64,000 bases of DNA from NCBI RefSeq assembly GCF_014530035.1, contig NZ_JACVMX010000002.1, forward strand, positions 310,001 through 374,000. The letters are read 5' to 3'. This stretch comes from Leucobacter sp. cx-328 (GTDB lineage: Bacteria > Actinomycetota > Actinomycetes > Actinomycetales > Microbacteriaceae). Shown here piece after piece: positions 29,008 through 38,252 of this stretch. Made by a program: the position numbers and the translations under genes. The notes under the pieces were generated by a model that did not search any database, was not told the origin of the DNA, and saw only the letters and a list, made by a program, of their open reading frames with translations. Every line of letters begins with the position of its first letter. Position 1 is the stretch's first letter.

Positions 29008-32000
29008 ATGCGCAGCAAAGTGACCGTCGTTCTCGTCGCCAACCAGGGTGGAGAATGGCTCAACGAAACAGTTTCTGGGATTAGGTCGCAGACCCGTGTG
29101 CCGGCGACCCTTGTCGCGGTAAACAACGGTGGCGGCACTCGCGTGGACAATCAGCTCCGCGAGGCTGGGGTAGACGCGATTGTCGCGCTGCCCTCAAAGG
29201 TGTCCTTCGGCCGCGCAGTTGCGCAGGGCGTTGAGAACCGACCGCAGTCCCAGGCCGCTTCAAGCGACGAGACTGACTGGTTCTGGTTACTCAGTGAAGA
29301 TGCGTGTCCTGAGCCAGAGGCGCTCGACCATATTCTTGCCCGTGTCGAAGTCGCACCCTCGGTCGTCGTCGCAGGCCCCAAACTCGTTGACTGGGATCAC
29401 CCCGAGCGAATCATCGAACTTGGCCAGAGCCTGACGAAGCGTGGTTCACGCTGGCTGTTGCGCCGCCAAGAACTCGACCAGCAGCAGTACGACCACATGC
29501 AAGATGTCATGGGCGTTGGCCCGGTCGGCATGCTCGTTCGCGCCGATGTCTGGGAACAGCTCGGTGGCTTCGACCCGGCGTATTCGACGTACGATGACGG
29601 CCTCGATTTTTCGGTGCGCACCCGACTCGCGGGTTACCGCGTTGAGGTTGCCGCAGAATCGCGTGTCCGCTTCGCACGCAGTGGTGTCGCAGGCCCGCGC
29701 ATCGACCGCAGCCGCTCGGTGCTGCGCCAGGCGCACCGCCAGGCACGCACCTCGCACTTGCAACGCCGCATCGCGTACGCACCCGCGTATCTCGCGGCGC
29801 TGATGTGGATCGGCCTGCCGTTCCTGTCTATTGCGCGCGTCGCGTGGGCGCTCATCCGAGAGCAGCCGGGCAACATGTTTGCCGAGTTCCTTTCGGCATG
29901 GTCGGTGTTCTTGCGCCCCAAGATGCTCTTGCAGTCACGGAAACGCGTGAAGGAAGCCTCTCACGTGGGCTGGCCCGCGATCCGCCAATTGCGAGTTGAC
30001 CAGAAGTACGTTCGCACCGCGCGCATGATCGACCGTGAGGCGATCCTTGCTGCGCAGGGGCGTCAGAAGCGCGAGATTCATTTCATCTCGACCGGTGGCC
30101 TTGCCGTGCTCATCGCGGCGTTCGTGCTCGCAATCGGTATGACGTGGTGGGCGATTCCGAACACGAGTCTCATCGGCGGCGGAATGGCGCCGCTCAGTGG
30201 CTTTGCTGAGTTGTGGCACAACACCCGCATGATCGATGGAGTTCCTGCTGACCCGTTCACATGGGTGCTTGCGGTACTCGGCTCGCTCACGTTCTGGAAC
30301 CCGTCGCACGCCCTCGTCATTCTGGTGGTCATCGCGATCCCGCTTTCGGCCATGGGTGCTTGGACCTGGGCTGCACAGCTCACCGAGTCGCGCGCCGGTC
30401 GCGCAATTACGGCGCTTGGCTTCGGCCTGAGCCCGGTGCTGCTCGGCTCCATCGCTGCCGGTCGCCTCACAACTCTCATTCTCGCGATCGTGTTGCCGTG
30501 GCTGCTGCTCGCTGCGACCCGCTGCCGCGAGTCTTGGAGCTGGGCCGGCACCGCATCGCTGCTCGCTGCAGTCGCGCTCGCCTGCGCCCCCGTGCTGCTC
30601 CCGGTCGCGCTCGTATTCCTGGTCATCGGTCTCTTCAGCAGCGTGCGTGGCATGGCTCGCGTGCTCACTGTCGCGATCGCACCCGCGGTGCTGTTCGCGC
30701 CGAAGATCATCCACGCCCTGTGGAGCGGATCGCCCCTAAACATCTTCATGGATCCCGGCGCCGTGTCGCCCTTCGAACCTGGCAACACCTGGCATTTGCT
30801 GCTCGGCTTCCCCGAGTTTGGCCTTGAGGGCTGGGGCAAGATCTTCGAAGCCATCGGCCTGGGTGGCGCACCTGCGACCTTGCTGGTCGGCATCCTCATG
30901 CTCCCGCTCGCCCTCCTCGCCCTGCTCGGCCTCTACACGGGTCGCATCGCGGTCACCGTGCTGAGTGCACTGTTCGGCGGCCTCGGCATGTTCATTGCGA
31001 TTATGTCGAGCAACTTCGTATTGACGACGATCGGTGACACGGGCGTCGCGCTGTGGCCCGGATCGGGTCTCGCGCTGTACTGGCTTGCAATCGTCTCGCT
31101 CGCGGCCCTCGGTGCCGAACTCATTGGGCGCGCCGCTCCCGCGGTCATTTCGGTTGCAGTAATTGGCGCACTCATCGCGGTGGGCCCGCTGGCGCTGACG
31201 CTTGCTTCGGGCAAGGTTCCGCTCGCAGAGCAGCACCAGCAGACTCCCGCCATCGTGCAGGCTGCTGGCGCTGGCAACACCACAACGCGCACCCTCGTTC
31301 TCACCGCGACGGGCGACCACGCGGTGCGCGCCGAGGTGCTCGTCGGTGCAGGCACTCGCATGGACCAAATGCGGACAGCAGACTTCCGTAAGCAACCGAC
31401 TGCGCAAGACAAGGAGATCGCGGATCTCGTCGGCGCGCTCGGCTCCATCGGTGACCCCAGCGTTGAACAGCGCCTGCAAGACGCAGGCGTGAGCTTCGTG
31501 CTTCTGACCCCCGGCCCCGACGCAAGCGCAGACGCAGAGATGCAGCGCATCTTTGAGCAGCACGTCGAGCTGCTCAGCGCTGGTTCGACCCAGCAGGGCC
31601 TGCTGTGGCGTGTGGCTGATGACGTGGTGCAGAAGGCAGAAGAAGGATCGACCTCACGTGTGCTCGCTGGCACCAACCTCAGCGGTCACACGATCTGGGT
31701 CATCCAGGTCATCGTGCTCCTCGGCATGTTCATGCTTGCGCTCCCGACCGGTGAGGTCGTAGAGCAGCCTGAGCGTCGCGTTAAGCCCGCAAAGGTGAAG
31801 CCGCCGAAGGCGGCAAAGCCCGCGAAAGAACCGAAGCCTGAAAAGGTGAAGAAGCCCAAGAAGCCCAAGAATGGAGCAGCGGTTGCTGCCGGCGGTGAGG
31901 CAGGCGTCGAGCCTGGAACGCCTGAAGCACCCCTGGTTCCTGACGCGTCTGAGGTGGCGGAGGCACCTGAGGCGGCGGAAGTACCTGAGGCGGCTGAAGC

Positions 32001-32124
32001 ATCTGAGCCGAGGGGAACATCCGAGGCGATTGAAGCACCCGCTGCCCCTGAGATTCCCTTGGTGCCCGAAGCTCCAGCAGCGCCCGAAGCAACCGATACC
32101 GACACCAAGGAGGCACGCTCATGA
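29008..32124 (+). CDS. Large GT2-family membrane glycosyltransferase
   Basis: A 1038-residue protein. Residues ~1-250 form a GT-A glycosyltransferase family 2 domain (KVTVVLVANQGGEWLNETV, WLLSEDACPEPEALD, VGPVGMLVRADVWEQLGGFD). From ~258 to ~735 there are many membrane helices. An outer domain (~736-890), one more helix (~894-912) and a cytoplasmic tail follow, the tail being Lys/Pro-rich (KVKPPKAAKPAKEPKPEKVK) and then Glu/Pro/Ala-rich. It probably adds sugars to a cell-envelope polymer. The stop overlaps the DUF5719 start. No Shine-Dalgarno is seen; TAAACT 10 bases before the ATG suggests a leaderless mRNA. Confidence 0.88.
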   Translation: MRSKVTVVLVANQGGEWLNETVSGIRSQTRVPATLVAVNNGGGTRVDNQLREAGVDAIVALPSKVSFGRAVAQGVENRPQSQAASSDETDWFWLLSEDACPEPEALDHILARVEVAPSVVVAGPKLVDWDHPERIIELGQSLTKRGSRWLLRRQELDQQQYDHMQDVMGVGPVGMLVRADVWEQLGGFDPAYSTYDDGLDFSVRTRLAGYRVEVAAESRVRFARSGVAGPRIDRSRSVLRQAHRQARTSHLQRRIAYAPAYLAALMWIGLPFLSIARVAWALIREQPGNMFAEFLSAWSVFLRPKMLLQSRKRVKEASHVGWPAIRQLRVDQKYVRTARMIDREAILAAQGRQKREIHFISTGGLAVLIAAFVLAIGMTWWAIPNTSLIGGGMAPLSGFAELWHNTRMIDGVPADPFTWVLAVLGSLTFWNPSHALVILVVIAIPLSAMGAWTWAAQLTESRAGRAITALGFGLSPVLLGSIAAGRLTTLILAIVLPWLLLAATRCRESWSWAGTASLLAAVALACAPVLLPVALVFLVIGLFSSVRGMARVLTVAIAPAVLFAPKIIHALWSGSPLNIFMDPGAVSPFEPGNTWHLLLGFPEFGLEGWGKIFEAIGLGGAPATLLVGILMLPLALLALLGLYTGRIAVTVLSALFGGLGMFIAIMSSNFVLTTIGDTGVALWPGSGLALYWLAIVSLAALGAELIGRAAPAVISVAVIGALIAVGPLALTLASGKVPLAEQHQQTPAIVQAAGAGNTTTRTLVLTATGDHAVRAEVLVGAGTRMDQMRTADFRKQPTAQDKEIADLVGALGSIGDPSVEQRLQDAGVSFVLLTPGPDASADAEMQRIFEQHVELLSAGSTQQGLLWRVADDVVQKAEEGSTSRVLAGTNLSGHTIWVIQVIVLLGMFMLALPTGEVVEQPERRVKPAKVKPPKAAKPAKEPKPEKVKKPKKPKNGAAVAAGGEAGVEPGTPEAPLVPDASEVAEAPEAAEVPEAAEASEPRGTSEAIEAPAAPEIPLVPEAPAAPEATDTDTKEARS

Positions 32125-33527
32125 GCGGCCGCACCAGCATTGTTCGGGGTAGCGTGCGCGCTGCCACAGGTTTGGTCATCACAGGTATCGCAGCGACCGC
32201 CGCGATTGTTCTCGGAACTGGCGACAGCTTCCAGGTGGAGCGACCGCCGCTTGCTCTGACTGTCGATACACAGCAGGGCGGCGAGCAGCGTCTTGTCTGC
32301 GCCGGACCATTTGGCGAGCTCGGCGCAGACCCGAGTCAGCCAGATGTCTCGATTCCTGTCGGTACGGTTGACGTTGCGTTTGCAGCTGCCGACGGCGTCA
32401 CCGCGGGGGAGCAGACGTTGCATCCGAACAACGGATCAACAGACGGTGGCAAAACCTTTACCGGTGCGACAGGCGAGACGATGGGCGCCGCTCAGTACAC
32501 GGCTGTCAAGACTGCGACCATTGCCGGAGCAGCGGCCTCAACCTGCGTCTCTCCGGCGAACAGCCTGTGGCTCATCGGCGGATCTTCAACACTCGGTGTC
32601 TCAACGACCGTCACCATTGGTAATCCCTCTGACGTGATTGCGACCGTGCACCTCGCGGTGTTCGATGAAAACGGGCGGATCGATGCTTCCGAGTCGGCTG
32701 GCGTCATTGTTCCGGCAGGTGGTCAGCAGACGGTGTCTCTCAACGGCTTCGCTCCCGATCGTGAACGTCTTGCGGTCCAGGTGACGAGCACAGGCGCGCC
32801 AGTCACCGCATCGCTCGGGGTTGCCCACATCGTCAACCTCACGCCGTTCGCGATTTCTTCCGGCACCCGCCAGCTGCGTCCCGCAATGACCTCGGTCATC
32901 CCTGCGGTCATGCACCGCGATGTGTCCGGGCGTGAGAACCGTGCGAGCGATGCAGGCGACGGCGATGAGGTCCCCGTCACCGTGCGCGTGATCGCAGCTG
33001 ATGGTGCTGAGGGTGTCGCGCGTGTGCGTGCTGTTGATGCAGCGGGTTCGATCACCGAGCTCGGCACGATCAATCTTGCAGCAGACACCGTTGGTGATCT
33101 TGTCGTCGCCAAGTGGCCGAAGCAGGCAAACGCAGTCATCGTCGAAGCAGACGTTCCCGTTTACTCTGCGGCTCGTGCGGCGGCGCGCATGCTTGGCAGC
33201 CAGGACTATGAATGGTTCTCGGCCGCACCCGTTATCAATGCTGACTCTGAGGTCGCGGTACCCGTGGTTAAGGGTGGCCAGCTCGTGGTCACAAACCCCG
33301 GCACAACGACCGCTGAGGTGAGTGTGCGCGCAACTGGTGGCGCGACCGCAAACGTCAAGGTTCCGGCAGGTGCCGCGGTGCCCATCGCGCTCAGCGGCGC
33401 ATCCGTGCTCTCGACCAATGCTCCCGTGTACGCCGCGGTACGAGTGGTCGGTGACAACCGTATGGCCGGCTACCCGATCGTGCCCGAGATCGACCGCGAT
33501 GGAGAGCTGACGGTGTACCTGCGGTGA
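32121..33527 (+). CDS. DUF5719 family secreted/membrane-anchored protein
   Basis: A 468-residue protein with an N-terminal membrane anchor (~residues 12-32) and a large outer region of beta-rich repeats. It contains SLWLIGGSSTLGVSTTVTIG, LAVFDENGRID, and paired stretches such as LVVTNPGTTTAEVSVRATGG. It matches the family that commonly follows the large GT2 enzyme in actinobacteria, as here by ATGA overlap. The role is unknown; coupling to the glycosyltransferase suggests a partner in envelope glycan assembly. Confidence 0.8.
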   Translation: MSGRTSIVRGSVRAATGLVITGIAATAAIVLGTGDSFQVERPPLALTVDTQQGGEQRLVCAGPFGELGADPSQPDVSIPVGTVDVAFAAADGVTAGEQTLHPNNGSTDGGKTFTGATGETMGAAQYTAVKTATIAGAAASTCVSPANSLWLIGGSSTLGVSTTVTIGNPSDVIATVHLAVFDENGRIDASESAGVIVPAGGQQTVSLNGFAPDRERLAVQVTSTGAPVTASLGVAHIVNLTPFAISSGTRQLRPAMTSVIPAVMHRDVSGRENRASDAGDGDEVPVTVRVIAADGAEGVARVRAVDAAGSITELGTINLAADTVGDLVVAKWPKQANAVIVEADVPVYSAARAAARMLGSQDYEWFSAAPVINADSEVAVPVVKGGQLVVTNPGTTTAEVSVRATGGATANVKVPAGAAVPIALSGASVLSTNAPVYAAVRVVGDNRMAGYPIVPEIDRDGELTVYLR

Positions 33528-33561
33528 TCCGCGCTCATCTTCACGTCCTAGAATTGCAAGT

Positions 33562-34002
33562 ATGAGTCATCGGGATCGATTGTCGCGCGGCGTCGCGCGT
33601 CGGCATGATCGGCGGCCGATACGGTCGTCGATGGCCGGGCCGTCGATCATGGACCCCGGCAACCGGGTGACGAAGTTTGAGCGCTGGGCGCGGGCGGTCG
33701 TTGACTACCTGCAGGCAGAGTTCTCCGACGAGCTCCAGAACGTGCAGATTGGTTTCCAGACAGCGCCCTACCCCGAGGTGCGCGGCAATGACGAAAGCCA
33801 AATGCCGCTGTTCTACAACGTGAACCGTGCAGAGCGCACGATCGTGTTGTATCGCATGCCGATTCAGCGTGCCCGTGGCCTTCACGTCGATGATGAAGAA
33901 CACCGCAGGTACTTCGTCGAGCACTGCGTGTATCGGGCCGTGTGTGAGTACCTTGGGCGAGAACCATGGGAACTCTTGCCCGGGCGATTTGAACACTTCT
34001 AA
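33562..34002 (+). CDS. Metallopeptidase-family (minimal zincin-like) protein, catalytic motif lost
   Basis: A 146-residue protein from the small family annotated as metallopeptidase / DUF1025, usually next to DUF5719. An Arg-rich N-terminus (~40 residues) precedes a core with LFYNVNRAERTIVLYRMPIQ and EEHRRYFVEHCVYRAVCEYLG. The position of the HExxH zinc motif holds VEHCVYRAV, so peptidase activity is unlikely. It ends 43 bases before mtrA. Confidence 0.75.
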   Translation: MSHRDRLSRGVARRHDRRPIRSSMAGPSIMDPGNRVTKFERWARAVVDYLQAEFSDELQNVQIGFQTAPYPEVRGNDESQMPLFYNVNRAERTIVLYRMPIQRARGLHVDDEEHRRYFVEHCVYRAVCEYLGREPWELLPGRFEHF

Positions 34003-34033
34003 CAGGTTGTCCCGATCCGCGCCCGGTGACAGG

Positions 34034-34046
34034 CATAATGGTGACA
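34034..34046 (+). promoter_or_regulatory. Possible -10 element of a leaderless mtrA transcript
   Basis: CATAAT at 34034-34039 ends six bases before the mtrA ATG, and no ribosome-binding site is present. That spacing would place the transcript start at or next to the start codon. No -35 box with normal spacing is visible. Confidence 0.4.
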
Positions 34047-34729
34047 TGACTGCACGGATCCTGGTGGTTGACGACGACCGGGCCCTCTCTGAAATGCTCA
34101 CCATGGTGCTTCAGGGCGAGGGCTTCGCAATCGAGCACGCCTTTGACGGCACTGAGGCTGTTGAGGTGTTCCGCAAGGTTCGCCCCGACCTCGTACTCCT
34201 CGACCTGATGCTGCCAGGCATGGACGGCATTGAGGTCTGCGAGGTGATTCGTGAAGAGTCGGGCGTTCCGGTCATCATGCTGACTGCGCGCACTGACACA
34301 CGTGATGTGGTGCGCGGCCTCGAAGCAGGTGCTGACGATTACGTCGTGAAGCCGTTCAACCCGGCCGAGCTCGTCGCGCGTATCAAGGCTCGCCTGCGCG
34401 AGATGCCGGCGACCGTTGGTGAGCGTTTGCACATCGGTGATCTCGAGATCGATGTTACTGGCCACGAAGTGCGCCGTGGTGACCAGGTGATCTCGCTGAC
34501 GCCCCTCGAATTTGATCTGCTCGTGATCCTCGCGCGCACGCCCCAGCAGGTGTTCACCCGCGAGGTACTGCTTGAGCGCGTGTGGGGTTACCAGTACAAG
34601 GCAGACACCCGTCTCGTGAACGTGCACGTGCAGCGCCTGCGCGCGAAGATTGAGCCTGATCCTGACCGTCCCGTCATTGTGACGACGGTTCGTGGCGTCG
34701 GCTACCGCGCCGGCGCACGCTTCCAGTAA
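34046..34729 (+). CDS. mtrA: Response regulator MtrA
   Basis: A 227-residue OmpR-type regulator. The receiver domain has the acidic pocket DDD (9-11), the phosphorylated Asp53 in LVLLDLMLPG, Thr80 and Lys102 (VVKPFNP). The C-terminal winged helix shows TPLEFDLLVILAR, EVLLERVWGY and RLVNVHVQRLRAKIE. In actinobacteria MtrA controls cell division, wall hydrolases and replication genes and is essential in several species. The gene order mtrA-mtrB-lpqB is exact. I start at ATG 34046, where receiver similarity begins. Confidence 0.97.
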   Translation: MTARILVVDDDRALSEMLTMVLQGEGFAIEHAFDGTEAVEVFRKVRPDLVLLDLMLPGMDGIEVCEVIREESGVPVIMLTARTDTRDVVRGLEAGADDYVVKPFNPAELVARIKARLREMPATVGERLHIGDLEIDVTGHEVRRGDQVISLTPLEFDLLVILARTPQQVFTREVLLERVWGYQYKADTRLVNVHVQRLRAKIEPDPDRPVIVTTVRGVGYRAGARFQ

Positions 34730-34738
34730 GGCTCACTC

Positions 34739-36448
34739 GTGGCTAGCTCCGGGAAGCGGTCGCGCTTCAGCCTTGCGCTGCGGCGCGCACGACTGCGATT
34801 CATTCGCTTGGTCGACCCGGTGCTTGGTCCGTTACGTCGCCTGTGGCGTCACTCGCTCATGGTGCGCACCATGGCAACGACGGGTGTGCTTACCGGCCTC
34901 ATCGTTGTTGTCACTGGCGCAATCTTGCTCGCGAGTATCAGCACCGACCTGTACAGCTCTCGCAAAAGTCAGTCGCTCGAAGATGCCGCACGAGCGACGC
35001 TTGCGGCGCAGCGTTTCATCGATGCATACGATGCGGCGGATCGCGGCGGTCTCTCCACCCTCTCAGCGTCGGTGCGCCGAACGGTGCAAGACACTTCGGC
35101 CAGCCAGATGATTTACGTGCGCCGGCAACCTGGCCAGGCTCCGTTCCTTGAAGCACCGCAGGAGTTCAATACGAACTCTGCGCTGATGGACGCGGTTACG
35201 CCCGAGCTCGCGGAGGCGTTGAGCGACGGGAACGATCCGCAATATTTGCAGCCCGTGACGTTCATCAATCAGGACGGGACGCAGTCACCCGGTCTGGTAG
35301 TCGCTTCGACACTGGTGTTCCCCGCTGGCGCGGGAACCTACGACCTATACATCGGGTACGACCTCTCTAATACGCAGGAGACGCTCGCATTCGTGCAGCG
35401 TACGTTCTTGCTTGCCGCTGTCGGCATGATGCTGCTGATTGGTGCACTGGTGTGGACGATGAGCCGGATCGTGTTCCGCCCGATCCGCTCGGCTGCCGAG
35501 GCGAGTAAGCGCGTTGCAAGCGGTGACATTTCCGCGCGTATGCCGCGGCAGAACGACTACTACTTTGATCAGCTCTCGACGCGCTTCAACGAGATGGCAG
35601 ACACGATCCAGGCGCGTATTCGCGAACTCGATGAGCTGTCTGCGATGCAGCAGCGGTTCGTGTCTGACGTCTCGCATGAGTTGCGGACGCCGCTCACGAC
35701 GATCCGCCTCGCGAGTGCCGTGCTCCAGGCGCAGCGCGAGAGTTTCGATCCATCGCAACAGCGCGCAGTCGAAGTAATGGAAACGCAGCTCGTGCGTTTC
35801 GAATCTTTGCTCGCAGACCTGCTTGAGATCTCGCGGTACGACGCAGGTCACGTGACGCTCGAACGTGAGTCGACCAAGATCGTCCCACTCGTGGAAGAGA
35901 TCGCTGACCAGCTGCGCCCGCTGTCATCGAGCCTCATTGAAGTGCGCCCGATCGGAGGCTACACGCCGATCGAGGTTGATGCGCGACGTATCCGCCGTAT
36001 CATCTCGAACCTGGTCGGGAACGCGATCGAACATGGCGAGGGCAAGCCCGTCGTCATCACGATCGATTCGAACGAGAGCGCAGTCGCGGTCTCGGTGCGT
36101 GACTGGGGCGTCGGTATGACGTCTGACGCGCTTGAACACGTGTTTGACCGATTCTGGCGCGCGGATCCCTCGCGCAAGCGCACCCTCGGTGGAACGGGCC
36201 TCGGTCTCGCAATTGCGTTGGAAGACGCGACTGCGCATCAGGGATCGCTCGAAGCCTGGTCAGCACCAGGAGAAGGCTCAAACTTCCGCCTCACCCTGCC
36301 GCGCTCAACCCGAAAGGCTGTTGGCGTCTCGCCCTTGCCCCTCGTGCCGGAGGACGCAGCAGCGGAGGGCACCGTGCAGGTCACCGGTAACTGGCTCAAG
36401 CGTAAACTGCGCCGCGTAACGGGAACGTCGAAGGAGGAGCGCGCATGA
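34739..36448 (+). CDS. mtrB: Sensor histidine kinase MtrB
   Basis: A 569-residue partner of MtrA. Membrane helices lie near residues 41-68 and 222-242, flanking a ~150-residue outer sensor domain. HAMP follows (~243-295, RIVFRPIRSAAEASKRVASG). The phosphorylated His313 is in SDVSHELRTPLTT, and the ATPase boxes include ISNLVGNAIEHGEG, RDWGVGMTSD and LGGTGLGLAIA. The ~60-residue C-terminal tail is Pro/basic. It starts with GTG nine bases after the mtrA stop, and its stop overlaps lpqB (ATGA). Confidence 0.97.
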   Translation: MASSGKRSRFSLALRRARLRFIRLVDPVLGPLRRLWRHSLMVRTMATTGVLTGLIVVVTGAILLASISTDLYSSRKSQSLEDAARATLAAQRFIDAYDAADRGGLSTLSASVRRTVQDTSASQMIYVRRQPGQAPFLEAPQEFNTNSALMDAVTPELAEALSDGNDPQYLQPVTFINQDGTQSPGLVVASTLVFPAGAGTYDLYIGYDLSNTQETLAFVQRTFLLAAVGMMLLIGALVWTMSRIVFRPIRSAAEASKRVASGDISARMPRQNDYYFDQLSTRFNEMADTIQARIRELDELSAMQQRFVSDVSHELRTPLTTIRLASAVLQAQRESFDPSQQRAVEVMETQLVRFESLLADLLEISRYDAGHVTLERESTKIVPLVEEIADQLRPLSSSLIEVRPIGGYTPIEVDARRIRRIISNLVGNAIEHGEGKPVVITIDSNESAVAVSVRDWGVGMTSDALEHVFDRFWRADPSRKRTLGGTGLGLAIALEDATAHQGSLEAWSAPGEGSNFRLTLPRSTRKAVGVSPLPLVPEDAAAEGTVQVTGNWLKRKLRRVTGTSKEERA

Positions 36449-38181
36449 TCCGCCAACGTCGACTCAGCAAATCGGTACTGCCGATGGTGTCGGTTACACC
36501 CGTGACCTCTGCGCGTCGGTCGCGCCGCGTTGGACCGGCGATTGCGCTCACACTCGGCTTCGGGTTGCTCGCCGGGTGTGCAGCGATTCCCGCCCACGGC
36601 CCCGTCGAGGTTGGGCTTGCCGACCTCGCGCAGGGCGAGCAGCAAGTGCAATTCAACCCGTCTGGCCCACTCGTTGGGTCGAGCCAGGAAAACCTCGTGC
36701 GCGGCTTTGTGTTGGCTGCAACATCGAGCACTGACGACTATGCGGTCGCGCGGGAATTCCTGACGCCTGACTATGCCCAACAGTGGGATCCGTACGCCGG
36801 AGTCATCGTCGATGAGGGCACGCGTCCGTTCCGCAAGGGAGCTGATGACACCGGACTCCTGTCGGTTTCGCAATCCGCCGAGATTGACGAGTCAGGCACG
36901 ATGACTCCCGCGCACCCTGGCCCGAGTGTCGACATGCGCTTCGAATTCGAAATGGTGGGCAATGAGTGGCGGATCGCGTCAGCGCCCGCGGGCATCATCG
37001 TCGACCGCGCGAACTTCTCCTCGATCTGGTCGGCACATCAGCTGTATTTCGTCGACCGTAACGGGCAGCTCACACCAGAGACGCGGTGGTTCCTCAACCG
37101 CGCAGCGTTGCCCACAGAAATTGTGACCGAACTACTCGAGGGGCCGAGCAGTCTCTTCGTCACCCAGGTCGAGAGCGCTTTCCCCGCTGGCACCGAGGTG
37201 CGCGGCGATACCGTCGTGGTTATTGATGGCATTGCTCAGGTTGACCTCACCGGTTTCATGCCGCCTACCCACGCAGACGAGCGCAAGATGCTCGACCAAC
37301 TCCTCGCGAGTCTCCAAGCCGTGCCAGGCTGCTCAGGGGTGCGACTCTCGATTGATGGCGTCGTCATCGCTGAAGATCAAGAGACAGATCAGCAGTCGAA
37401 ACCTGAGGCACGCGGTCGTCAACTCATTGGCGCGCGCGAGGACGGCTTTGGCCCGATCTCGAATGGGGTCATACACCCCATGGCAAACCTCAGCTCGGCC
37501 ATCACCGAACTCGAACCCGATGCTGTCTCGCTCGGCAAGAATGACGCACTTGCCGCAGTGCGCCATCGAGGTGGAGTCAGCCTCGTGACGCAGGCAGAAA
37601 CGATTCCTGTCGACAGCCGTGCACAACTGCTCGAGCCGAGCATCGACGACTGGGGCTGGGTGTGGACGGTTGCGGCTGACGCCCCCGGGCTCGCGCGTCT
37701 CACCGCAGACACGGGGGAGCAGAGCGACATTCGTCTGCCGTGGTCTGCCGAGGGTGAGGTTGCTGCGGTTCGGGTCGCGCCCGGCGGCAATCTCATTGCG
37801 GCGCTCGTTGAAGACGGGCCAAACAGTGTCGTCCTCGTCGCTGGTGTCACGCGCGATAAAGATGGCAAGCCCATCGGAATCGCTGAGGACGGCGTCGAAG
37901 AGATGTGGGCAACGGGCACACCGATCGACCTGGACTGGATCGATAACACCCGTTTCGTGACCCTTACCGGCACCGGCAGTTCGACCTCGAAGGTCACAGT
38001 TGGCGGCGTTGGTGTCTTCTCGTACGAGCAGAGCAGCGTGTCAGACGGTATTCAGGTGTCTGGCAGCGGTGGCCGTGCACAGATCCGCGTGCGCAGCACT
38101 GCTGGCTTTGTCTTTGCACCGCAGGGCGGGGGTTGGCAGCGCGTCGAAACCGACGTGCTGGCCCTCGCTACACGCGGCTAG
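36445..38181 (+). CDS. lpqB: Lipoprotein LpqB, MtrAB accessory
   Basis: A 578-residue lipoprotein. After a longer basic N-terminus comes the signal helix with lipobox LLAGC (Cys ~45), then AAIPAHGPVEVG. A GerMN domain (~residues 190-300, containing DRNGQLTPETRWFLN) is followed by a beta-propeller-like C-terminal region (~330-578). LpqB interacts with the MtrB outer domain and modulates MtrA phosphorylation in mycobacteria. It is translationally coupled to mtrB. Confidence 0.94.
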   Translation: MIRQRRLSKSVLPMVSVTPVTSARRSRRVGPAIALTLGFGLLAGCAAIPAHGPVEVGLADLAQGEQQVQFNPSGPLVGSSQENLVRGFVLAATSSTDDYAVAREFLTPDYAQQWDPYAGVIVDEGTRPFRKGADDTGLLSVSQSAEIDESGTMTPAHPGPSVDMRFEFEMVGNEWRIASAPAGIIVDRANFSSIWSAHQLYFVDRNGQLTPETRWFLNRAALPTEIVTELLEGPSSLFVTQVESAFPAGTEVRGDTVVVIDGIAQVDLTGFMPPTHADERKMLDQLLASLQAVPGCSGVRLSIDGVVIAEDQETDQQSKPEARGRQLIGAREDGFGPISNGVIHPMANLSSAITELEPDAVSLGKNDALAAVRHRGGVSLVTQAETIPVDSRAQLLEPSIDDWGWVWTVAADAPGLARLTADTGEQSDIRLPWSAEGEVAAVRVAPGGNLIAALVEDGPNSVVLVAGVTRDKDGKPIGIAEDGVEEMWATGTPIDLDWIDNTRFVTLTGTGSSTSKVTVGGVGVFSYEQSSVSDGIQVSGSGGRAQIRVRSTAGFVFAPQGGGWQRVETDVLALATRG

Positions 38182-38252
38182 TCACACAGAGTTCTCATAC
38201 CCGTTGATTGTGGGGTCTTGCCAGGACTCAACTTTCGGCGGAGTATGAGGGC

